Of a DNA stretch of 5,522 nt, positions 1 to 5,522 are shown in pieces. Positions within the stretch are counted from its first letter, which is position 1. The number at the start of each line of letters is the position of its first letter. The notes under the pieces were generated by a model, which had not been told where the DNA came from, ran no database searches, and was given only the letters and a program-made list of their open reading frames with translations. Location: positions 1-5,522 of the forward strand of contig CAMOQI010000079.1 of the NCBI GenBank assembly GCA_946622835.1, in the 5' to 3' direction. The position numbers and the translations under genes were made by a program. This DNA comes from an uncultured Candidatus Melainabacteria bacterium. GTDB lineage: Bacteria > Cyanobacteriota > Vampirovibrionia > Gastranaerophilales > Gastranaerophilaceae.

Positions 1-3000
1 AGACTCTTAATACATTATGTTTATCAAAATTTGGTATTTTTAAGATATTACTTGTTGATGTCGGATTAATATCATTAATTCTTATCCCCGGTATAGTGTT
101 AAACAGGGTATTTAGGGAAGCATTTGCAATTTTGCCCAGTATAGTGGAAAAATTCTTAGAAAGGCTGCCGTATATTTCCATATCGGCAACTAAAGTTGCA
201 AGATTATAACTACCTGTCATATACATACTTAAATCTTTTCCGCTTGAATAAACATTTATATTGTCTGCAATTCCGTTTTTAACGCTTACATCCCCTTTTA
301 TACTGGAAAATTCACCGGTTTTAAGCGGGGTTATAAGATCTATAATGCCATTAATTGAAACACCTGTAACTCCTCCGGTGATTAAATTCCCTGCTTTTAA
401 TAAATATTCAAGAGAACCTAATTTTGGCATACGACCGTCAGTGACTTTGAAATTACCGCTTCCGTTAAGGGTATTTATGCAATCAATCCCGGAAAGTCCT
501 GTACAAGACGCACTAAGATTGCCGGTCACTGTTCCATATATTTGATCCGGCATTTCAAAGAATTGATCTGCAATGATTCTGGCATCGGTATTATTGATAG
601 CAACATTTATTAATCCGTTTAGATTTTTTAAATTGTAGCTTATATTGCCGTTAACACTTCCTTTTGCGATATCAAAATGAAATTTGTCTATATTTAAATT
701 TCTTTCATTATCGAGGGTAATGTGTGAGTTGAAATTTGTTGCTTTTGCTTTTTTAATAAGGATATTATCTGCATGAAGCTTTGCATCTTTTATAATAATG
801 GTATTTTCAGGGAGAAGTTCGGTTATTTCTCCTGATTTTATTTTGGAAATTCTTGTAGCATCCGCTTCATATTCACTTAAGGTATCGGCAAGAGTATTCA
901 GATTAAGTTCTTCCATCTGCACATTAGCAGTCTCTACTTCGATGGGTTTTGTCGGACGATTTAATATTTTTGCAACAAGGGAAAAATCACTTGTCATAAC
1001 CAGACCTGTAGTGTTTAGTGTTATGTAATCGGGTTGAAAATCAATATCAACATCTTGTATTGTTGAATTCATAAGCGGGATATCAACACTTTTAACCTTT
1101 AAAAACCCTAAAATTTTTGGAGTTTCAGAGGTTCCGTTTATTGTTAAATCAGACAAAAAGACGCCTTGTTTTATTATTGGTTTTTTAAATACAGCGTTGA
1201 AAATTCGTGCATTTGTTGGGTTGTCGGTTTTAATCTTTAAGTTTTTTAATCCGAGAGTTTTATCAGGGAGTATGGAAATTTCTCCTGAAGCTTTAACTTG
1301 ATTTTGTTCCGATTTTTTCTTATTTTGTGATGTGATTGTTTGGTTGTAGTTAAAAGAATTTATTTTGATTTTATTTGGGGTAATTATCAGATCGGAAATT
1401 AGGGTAATGGGGTTTGTTGATTGTCCTTCGGGGCTGACTTCTCCTGTGGGTGCTCCGGCAAGGGTTGCTCCCATATAATATATAGATGCATTTTGCGCTA
1501 ATTTTAGAGTAGATTTTGCATTGATAGCTTTTAAGTTTCCGCTTATTTGGGATAAGAAATTTATATCACCTTTTGTTTTAACCGGATAAACAGATTTTGA
1601 ATTAAAGAATCTGTCAAAAAACATTTGAGTAAGCTTGGAACTTATATATAATTTAATTTCAGGATTTTTTGTATTTATATTGGAAATTTTACCATCTAAG
1701 AATACAGGCATTGAGCTTAGTCTTGAATTTATTTTGTCTAAATACATTACGTTGTTGCGAATATTTATTTTCCCGTCTGCAACTTTTATTATTGCGTCCA
1801 GCGGCAAGTATTTAAAAGAAATTCCGTCAAGGTTGGTATCGGCATTTATCAGATTATTTCTAATTGTTCCCGTGATATTTAATTTTCCTTCAATATCAGC
1901 TATATTTTTAATTTGGGATTTAAGCTCGTTGGGCAAATTAAGTTGTTCTGTCATTGAATTTATTGATTTTAAGTTAAAATTTCTAAAGTCAAATTTTGCT
2001 TGGGCTATATTCATTATCTCTTTGTCTAAATCTTTTGCGCTAAATGACAAAGCGTAAGGTGTATTATTAAATGTTCCGATGAGATTTGAGGTTTTCAAGT
2101 ATCCGTTATTTATATTGAAAGTTCCTTCATTTATTTTTATCGGGTTTTGAGTGTGCATATTTGATAAAATTTTTCCGTCGACTTTTAATTTATTGTAATT
2201 TATTTTGTTATTTTCAACGGAACCTTTATAAGACGCATTAAACGATGCATTAATTTTGCCTAATTCATTTTTAAACGGGAGAGTCATATTAGGATGAAGG
2301 GTATCAAAAACGTTGTTCAATTCAATTTTATCCGAAGCGGCTTTTAAGTCTATTGTGCTATTGGTTCCTGTCCCCCATACGTGTAGTTTAGAATTTCTAA
2401 GATTGCCTTTTATATTGTAATCGCAATTGTATTTGTCAAAATTTACCTCTCCGTTTACTGCTGTAAATGGCAAAAATGTATCCTGCAGCATGGTTGTTGA
2501 ATTATGGAGAGTAATTGTTCCTTTTGCAAATAAATCTTGATTAAACACTACTTTTTCCGCATCTTTTGCGGTTCCGTATATGTGTAAAAATACATCTGCG
2601 ATTCCGTTAGGTCTTGTAAACGGTTTTACTACTCTTTGAACCTCTGTTAATATGGGGGATGTTTGAATACAGTGAATAAGCTTTTTAATATCTTGACCTT
2701 TTGATGTTACATACACGTTGAGCTTGCCAAGAACCGAGCAGTCACCTTTTATTTCTATAGGCTTTCCGTTTAAGATTGCGCTATGGGTCTTAAAAGTTAC
2801 TTGAGTATCGTTAAAAACAACTTCCCCCGAGCCGTTGTTTACTTCAAGATTATGGAGATCTATTAAAGAAACATTGGCTTTGCTGAAATTGATTTTTCCC
2901 CAAAGATGCGGATCAATTTTACTTCCGGCAGAGTGCATATCAATATTTCCAACACCTGATGCTTTCATCATAGGAACAGGACCGAGTTGGAATTTCAATA

Positions 3001-4438
3001 TTTCATGTAAGGGATTCAGAACTTCTTGTGCGGCGGCAAGATCAACGGCATTGGTACTTTTAATATCAAGTTCGGAATATTTTGTTCCGTCAATTCGTAC
3101 TTTTCCGCGCACATCTACGTTTTGGTTTATGCCGGTTGCAGGTACGAATACATCAATGAACATATCTTGATCTTTAAAATCCAAATCTATTTTTGCATTA
3201 GCCGGTGCGCCGCGCAGCGGTTTAATCAAATATGCGTTGCGCAATTTGACAGAACCGTATACAAACGGGCGTATGCCTTTGCCTTTGAAGCGTAATTTCA
3301 AATCTGCATCTGCATAGAACGGGTACTTTTTGAGCTTGTAGAAATCAAAATCAGGAGTCAGGGTTGAACTTCCCGGCAATAGCGCAACAATATCTTCTGT
3401 TCTGGTATTTTTTACCTCTGTTGTAATATCATATGTCGGGGTTTTATGTCCTAAATTATACAATTTGCCGTTGGCAGTTGCATCTATTCGTCTTGATTTT
3501 AACTTAAAATCATTGATTAAAATTCCGTTATCAACTGTTTCAAGGTTCAAATCAGCATGTAGGGGTTCTTTGAAAATTACGGATTTTGCCAATTCCTGAC
3601 CGATTATTTCAAGGTTTTCGGTTTTAAGCTTAAAGGTTGTATTTTTATGCCCAAAATTGTCTGCTGCGGTATTTGCGGAAATATTTAAAATGCCGTTAAG
3701 GGAGCGTATTGTCCCCTGTGTCAGGGTTTGCGCGTAATCAGATAATGAAGACAGATCAAAATCTTTAATTTCAGAATCTATGCGAAACTTGTCTTCCGAA
3801 ATTTTGTCTATTGGCAAATGGATTGCGATATCTGCATAAATATCTGTTGATTTGCCACCGGCATGAAGCACCCCTTTTGTTCCCAGTTCCAGACGTTTAT
3901 TTTGGATATATTTGCCATGATTTAGATATTCACCGATAAAGCTTAGTGTTTTGTTGTTCTTTTTGTCATTGAGATAAATATTGTAATTCCCAAGATTTAA
4001 GTTTATTTTGGCTAAAGAAAAATCGGAAGTTTTTTCGGGTAATTTTATAGGATATTGACCTATCATGAATTCTGAATTTTTTGAATAAACAAGGTATATA
4101 TCCTCTTTATCTGCTGAAAGACGGGAAATTTCTATTCTTTTTTTTATCAAGGGTAAAAGTTTTAATTTTAATTTCGGATTATCGACAGAAAGTGCTTTTG
4201 TTCCGTCGTCGTTGAGCAGCGAAATGTTGTCGCTTTTTATCCAAATTGACGGGAAAACTCCCATAGAAAGCTTTGCGTTGCCTATGTTTACTTTGTAACC
4301 TGAAGTTTGTTCGATTTTATCCTGAACAAAAACTCTGTTTGCATCATTGTTCAATATTGCCGGAATCCCCCAAGTATAGATTCCGCATACAAATAAAGCC
4401 ACCCCTGATATTAAAGCAATTTTCAATTTTGTGCTCAT
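1..4438 (-). CDS. Giant AsmA/TamB-like envelope protein (partial, C-terminal end outside window)
   Basis: Seen: an open frame from ATG at 4438-4436 to the left edge, 1479 codons with no in-frame stop, so the C-terminus is missing. Residues about 7-29 are a hydrophobic segment (IALISGVALFVCGIYTWGIP) forming a signal anchor. Residues 39-72 follow the AsmA N-terminal pattern (QDKIEQTSGYKVNIG, then a VFPSIWI/NISLLND stretch). Residues 150-1300 are alternating polar/hydrophobic beta-strand sequence with recurring (D/N/E)G-x-(I/L/V) turns, for example at 248, 662, 754, 850, 888, 915 and 1263. Residues 1324-1440 match the AsmA-like C-terminal module: LNGSGNFKVTDGRMPKL, a short helix-like LEYLLKAGNL, a KGDVSVKNGIADN strand pair and a GSYNLATLVADMEIYGSLSKN strand. 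Known: AsmA/TamB/YhdP proteins are inner-membrane-anchored, groove-shaped periplasmic proteins implicated in phospholipid movement to the outer membrane. Inferred: the same role here; the paralogue type is unresolved. Only this ATG precedes the anchor; the next in-frame Met is residue 59. No frameshift or inserted element was seen. Confidence 0.9.
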   Translation of the reverse strand, partial: MSTKLKIALISGVALFVCGIYTWGIPAILNNDANRVFVQDKIEQTSGYKVNIGNAKLSMGVFPSIWIKSDNISLLNDDGTKALSVDNPKLKLKLLPLIKKRIEISRLSADKEDIYLVYSKNSEFMIGQYPIKLPEKTSDFSLAKINLNLGNYNIYLNDKKNNKTLSFIGEYLNHGKYIQNKRLELGTKGVLHAGGKSTDIYADIAIHLPIDKISEDKFRIDSEIKDFDLSSLSDYAQTLTQGTIRSLNGILNISANTAADNFGHKNTTFKLKTENLEIIGQELAKSVIFKEPLHADLNLETVDNGILINDFKLKSRRIDATANGKLYNLGHKTPTYDITTEVKNTRTEDIVALLPGSSTLTPDFDFYKLKKYPFYADADLKLRFKGKGIRPFVYGSVKLRNAYLIKPLRGAPANAKIDLDFKDQDMFIDVFVPATGINQNVDVRGKVRIDGTKYSELDIKSTNAVDLAAAQEVLNPLHEILKFQLGPVPMMKASGVGNIDMHSAGSKIDPHLWGKINFSKANVSLIDLHNLEVNNGSGEVVFNDTQVTFKTHSAILNGKPIEIKGDCSVLGKLNVYVTSKGQDIKKLIHCIQTSPILTEVQRVVKPFTRPNGIADVFLHIYGTAKDAEKVVFNQDLFAKGTITLHNSTTMLQDTFLPFTAVNGEVNFDKYNCDYNIKGNLRNSKLHVWGTGTNSTIDLKAASDKIELNNVFDTLHPNMTLPFKNELGKINASFNASYKGSVENNKINYNKLKVDGKILSNMHTQNPIKINEGTFNINNGYLKTSNLIGTFNNTPYALSFSAKDLDKEIMNIAQAKFDFRNFNLKSINSMTEQLNLPNELKSQIKNIADIEGKLNITGTIRNNLINADTNLDGISFKYLPLDAIIKVADGKINIRNNVMYLDKINSRLSSMPVFLDGKISNINTKNPEIKLYISSKLTQMFFDRFFNSKSVYPVKTKGDINFLSQISGNLKAINAKSTLKLAQNASIYYMGATLAGAPTGEVSPEGQSTNPITLISDLIITPNKIKINSFNYNQTITSQNKKKSEQNQVKASGEISILPDKTLGLKNLKIKTDNPTNARIFNAVFKKPIIKQGVFLSDLTINGTSETPKILGFLKVKSVDIPLMNSTIQDVDIDFQPDYITLNTTGLVMTSDFSLVAKILNRPTKPIEVETANVQMEELNLNTLADTLSEYEADATRISKIKSGEITELLPENTIIIKDAKLHADNILIKKAKATNFNSHITLDNERNLNIDKFHFDIAKGSVNGNISYNLKNLNGLINVAINNTDARIIADQFFEMPDQIYGTVTGNLSASCTGLSGIDCINTLNGSGNFKVTDGRMPKLGSLEYLLKAGNLITGGVTGVSINGIIDLITPLKTGEFSSIKGDVSVKNGIADNINVYSSGKDLSMYMTGSYNLATLVADMEIYGSLSKNFSTILGKIANASLNTLFNTIPGIRINDINPTSTSNILKIPNFDKHNVLRV

Positions 4439-4444
4439 AGTTTA

Positions 4445-4450
4445 ATTATA
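4445..4450 (-). promoter_or_regulatory. Putative -10 box of the AsmA-like gene, six bases from its ATG
   Basis: On the minus strand a perfect TATAAT is followed by TAAACT and then the ATG of the large gene. Transcription starting about seven bases after the -10 would begin at or within a base or two of the ATG. No Shine-Dalgarno sequence lies between them. The -35 at normal spacing is poor (AAGCCT at 4473-4468, followed by a T-run). A TTTACA at 4481-4476 is 25 bases away, too far for this -10. It could pair instead with a weak TATTTA at 4459-4454, which would still give a leader of under ten bases. The promoter call is an inference from this one box and its position. Confidence 0.45.
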
Positions 4451-4540
4451 CTATAAATATTAAAAAAAGGCTTTTTGTAAAAGAGACCTGCCTAAACGGG
4501 TTACATCTTTTTATAAAATTGAAACTTATTGGGGATTATT

Positions 4541-4568
4541 TTGTTTGTAAAAAGGTAAAAAATAGTAT
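4541..4568 (+). promoter_or_regulatory. Weak candidate promoter for the small ORF
   Basis: TTGTTT at 4541-4546 and TAGTAT at 4563-4568 are separated by 16 bases and would start transcription near 4575. That lies just downstream of the ATG at 4573 and leaves a leader of about 16 bases before the ATG at 4591. Both boxes deviate from the sigma-70 consensus and such matches are common in A/T-rich DNA, so this is weak. It is listed because it is the best-placed candidate and bears on the start choice. Confidence 0.22.
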
Positions 4569-4590
4569 TGTTATGATTTTTGGTAGATTT

Positions 4591-4755
4591 ATGGCAGATT
4601 TGTTAAATTATACAAGAAAAATTGCGCAAAGGATTTCATACTATGATGCAATAGTGGATTTCGCTGATGAAAGCCATTGGTTTAATCCGTTTTATAAACA
4701 ACCTGATGTGACCGTTGTTTGGGTTGAAAATCCTGAGGACGATAATTTTTATTGA
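4591..4755 (+). CDS. Small hypothetical protein, 54 aa
   Basis: I do not recognise this protein. From ATG at 4591 it reads 54 residues to TGA at 4753-4755. It begins MADLLNYTRKIAQRISYYDA, a likely amphipathic helix, continues with an aromatic patch HWFNPFYKQP and a short beta-like VTVVWV, and ends in an acidic tail ENPEDDNFY. There is no signal peptide, membrane segment or cysteine, so it is probably cytoplasmic. Start choice is uncertain. A GGTAG at 4582-4586 four bases before this ATG is a weak ribosome binding site. The in-frame ATG at 4573 (60 aa) and TTG at 4519 (78 aa) have none at proper spacing. Protein-like composition argues for a real gene: two Trp, well-placed hydrophobics and no low-complexity stretch. 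The short length and weak signals argue against. It lies 54 bases upstream of the exported-protein gene on the same strand, but that gene has its own promoter. Confidence 0.5.
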   Translation: MADLLNYTRKIAQRISYYDAIVDFADESHWFNPFYKQPDVTVVWVENPEDDNFY

Positions 4756-4778
4756 CAATTATTTTGTTGTGCTATAAT
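4752..4778 (+). promoter_or_regulatory. Sigma-70-type promoter with extended -10 for the exported-protein gene
   Basis: A perfect TTGACA (4752-4757) and a perfect TATAAT (4773-4778) are separated by 15 bases, two fewer than the ideal 17. The -10 is preceded by TGC (4770-4772), giving the TGnTATAAT extended form, which is known to compensate for suboptimal -35 placement. Transcription would start near 4785, leaving a leader of about 25 bases that contains the ribosome binding site. The -35 overlaps the stop codon of the small upstream ORF (TGA 4753-4755). Confidence 0.75.
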
Positions 4779-4795
4779 AAATCAGAAAAGTTTAA

Positions 4796-4803
4796 AAGGG
4801 AGG
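4796..4803 (+). promoter_or_regulatory. Strong ribosome binding site for the exported-protein gene
   Basis: AAGGGAGG, containing the core GGAGG, ends six bases before the ATG at 4810. It fixes the start of the 214-aa protein and contrasts with the other two genes in the window, which lack a good Shine-Dalgarno sequence. Confidence 0.85.
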
Positions 4804-4809
4804 TTAAAT

Positions 4810-5454
4810 ATGAAAAAGGTTGCACTTACAATAGCTTTATTAATCGGTTTTGGCGCGTGCGCAAATGCATATGATTATGTAAAAGAGGGTCAAGAAGTAT
4901 ATTATAACCCCGCAAAATCAGTGTGGAGCGAGAAAAAATCAACACCTAACGATTTGGAATTCAAAAACAGAATTGCTAAATCTTCGGGCGGGTACAATGA
5001 ATATGTAAACGTAAAAACAGGAGAAGCCTCTGATATATACTCAAATGCAGAATTTATATATAATAATGAACTTATCGGCATAAATAGCCATGATTTGAAC
5101 TTTGTTAAATATAGCGTGAAAAATGACACTTTAGGTGTTGAAAAGCTTACAAAACAAGAGGTTCAAAGATTGTATCCCGAATATGAAATACTGTTGATTT
5201 CCGATTTTCGCGATAATAAAATAGTATTGAAGAAACCGTTTTTTGAAACTCAAAAATATATTTTGCTGAATGATACCGATAAAAATTTTTATAAATATTC
5301 TTATAAGCCGTCAAAAGTGGCATCAAAGGATCATTTGAATAATTTTATTACAATAAAAAGAGGTGGGAAAATAACTTTTTCTCACTATGGTGAAGATTCT
5401 GCCGAAGCTCCAAAATATACAATCAGAGTTAAAAGGAGCTTATTCGGAGAGTAA
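4810..5454 (+). CDS. Sec-exported hypothetical protein, 214 aa
   Basis: I do not recognise the family. Residues 1-20 are a textbook Sec signal peptide: MKK, a hydrophobic core VALTIALLIGF, and an A-N-A signal peptidase I site, so the mature protein should begin at Tyr21. Cys17 inside the signal (FGAC) is only a poor lipobox, so lipidation is unlikely though not excluded. The mature part of about 194 residues has no cysteine and no further membrane segment. It is rich in Lys, Asn and Tyr (YDYVKEGQEVYYNP near the start, FYKYSYKP near residue 160) and has beta-like alternation, such as YEILLISDFRDNKIVLKKP around residues 125-143. The end is basic (YTIRVKRSLFGE). It is probably a soluble periplasmic or secreted protein. 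The start is fixed by the strong ribosome binding site, and the gene has its own extended -10 promoter. Nothing shows a catalytic site or a partner. Confidence 0.9.
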   Translation: MKKVALTIALLIGFGACANAYDYVKEGQEVYYNPAKSVWSEKKSTPNDLEFKNRIAKSSGGYNEYVNVKTGEASDIYSNAEFIYNNELIGINSHDLNFVKYSVKNDTLGVEKLTKQEVQRLYPEYEILLISDFRDNKIVLKKPFFETQKYILLNDTDKNFYKYSYKPSKVASKDHLNNFITIKRGGKITFSHYGEDSAEAPKYTIRVKRSLFGE

Positions 5455-5455
5455 A

Positions 5456-5482
5456 TCGGGCAAGTCTGATAAGTCGGATAAG
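5456..5482 (+). repeat. Three imperfect 9-bp tandem units
   Basis: TCGGGCAAG (5456-5464), TCTGATAAG (5465-5473) and TCGGATAAG (5474-5482) lie directly end to end, starting one base after the stop codon of the 214-aa gene. The second and third differ at one base; the first and third differ at two. Read in their own frame they give Ser-Gly-Lys, Ser-Asp-Lys, Ser-Asp-Lys, but that frame is not the gene's. Confidence 0.6.
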
Positions 5483-5487
5483 TTCAT

Positions 5488-5522
5488 GTCGTTGCGAGGA
5501 GGTCAAAGGATTGACCGACGAA
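5488..5522. repeat. Start of a probable interspersed palindromic repeat (cut by window end)
   Basis: The sequence GTCGTTGCGAGGAGG followed by a hairpin and CGACGAA resembles, from memory, the family of short dispersed repeats beginning GTCATTGCGAGGAG and ending ...CGAAGCAATCC that is scattered in intergenic regions of many bacteria. Here the centre holds a perfect 6-bp inverted repeat, GGTCAA (5501-5506) and TTGACC (5511-5516), around the 4-base loop AGGA. GTCG (5488-5491) and CGAC (5516-5519) are also complementary. The expected closing GCAATCC would fall just outside the window. No T-run follows, so I do not call it a terminator. Confidence 0.55.

Larger units (their letters stand above)
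4439..4590. other. Divergent intergenic region
   Basis: This A/T-rich gap separates the minus-strand AsmA-like gene from the plus-strand small ORF. It holds the putative minus-strand -10 and a weak plus-strand promoter candidate. There is an A-run/GGC/T-run at 4462-4476 whose arms are only A/T pairs. The small ORF could formally be extended to a TTG at 4519 or an ATG at 4573, but neither has a ribosome binding site. I see no RNA gene, riboswitch or convincing operator. Confidence 0.6.

Noticed and set aside
261..545. Plus-strand frame of 94 codons
   Set aside because: It lies antisense to the conserved C-terminal module of the AsmA-like gene, has no ribosome binding site and shows a shadow-like composition.
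798..1028. Plus-strand frame of 76 codons
   Set aside because: It is fully antisense to the continuous AsmA-like frame, whose protein sequence is coherent across it.
1635..2057. Plus-strand frame of 140 codons with hydrophobic stretches
   Set aside because: The apparent membrane segments come from reverse-complementing Lys/Asn/Ile-rich codons of the AsmA-like gene. There is no start signal and no independent support.
2835..3295. Two overlapping plus-strand frames (2835-3170 and 3026-3295)
   Set aside because: They overlap each other in different frames and both are antisense to the AsmA-like gene, so they are shadows.
4462..4476. A-run/GGC/T-run that looks like a terminator
   Set aside because: The stem would be five A/T pairs only, and it lies between divergent genes where no transcript needs to end.
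4519..4590. N-terminal extension of the small ORF from TTG at 4519 or ATG at 4573
   Set aside because: No ribosome binding site lies at a suitable distance from either. The TTG is a rare start and the added residues look like translated A/T-rich intergenic DNA. The 4573 start remains a minor alternative.
4902..5129. Minus-strand frame of 75 codons
   Set aside because: It is antisense to the 214-aa exported protein, which has a strong promoter, ribosome binding site and signal peptide.
5501..5516. GGTCAA/TTGACC hairpin as a terminator of the exported-protein gene
   Set aside because: No T-run follows within the window, and the surrounding sequence fits a dispersed repeat better.

Overview
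The window looks like a low-GC, Gram-negative-type (diderm) bacterium. The base composition is strongly A/T-rich, the Shine-Dalgarno and sigma-70-like signals are standard, and both sizeable proteins are directed to the envelope. The style of the genes (a long AsmA-like protein and a short Sec-exported orphan protein) reminds me of gut Gastranaerophilales/Vampirovibrionia (non-photosynthetic cyanobacterial relatives). That placement rests on memory and was not tested.

Positions 1-4438 are one uninterrupted minus-strand reading frame of 1479 codons that runs off the left edge. I read it codon by codon and found no in-frame stop. It encodes a giant AsmA/TamB-like protein with an N-terminal membrane anchor, the AsmA N-terminal signature, more than a thousand residues of repeating beta-strand sequence, and an AsmA-like C-terminal module. 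Only a short C-terminal tail seems to be missing. Every plus-strand open frame inside 1-4438 is a shadow of it.

Positions 4439-4590 are a divergent intergenic region. On the minus strand a TATAAT box sits only six bases before the ATG of the large gene, with no ribosome binding site, which suggests a leaderless or nearly leaderless mRNA. On the plus strand there follows a small hypothetical ORF (4591-4755, 54 aa). Its stop codon lies inside the TTGACA -35 box of the next promoter. That promoter has an extended -10 (TGCTATAAT) and precedes a strong ribosome binding site and a 214-aa Sec-exported protein of unknown function (4810-5454).

Positions 5455-5522 are non-coding. They contain three imperfect 9-bp tandem units and then the start of what looks like an interspersed palindromic repeat of the GTCATTGCGAGGAGG type, cut by the window end. 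No RNA gene, CRISPR array, insertion sequence or phage gene is visible. The genes are linked only by location: all the larger products would act in the envelope or periplasm, but nothing shows that they form one pathway.
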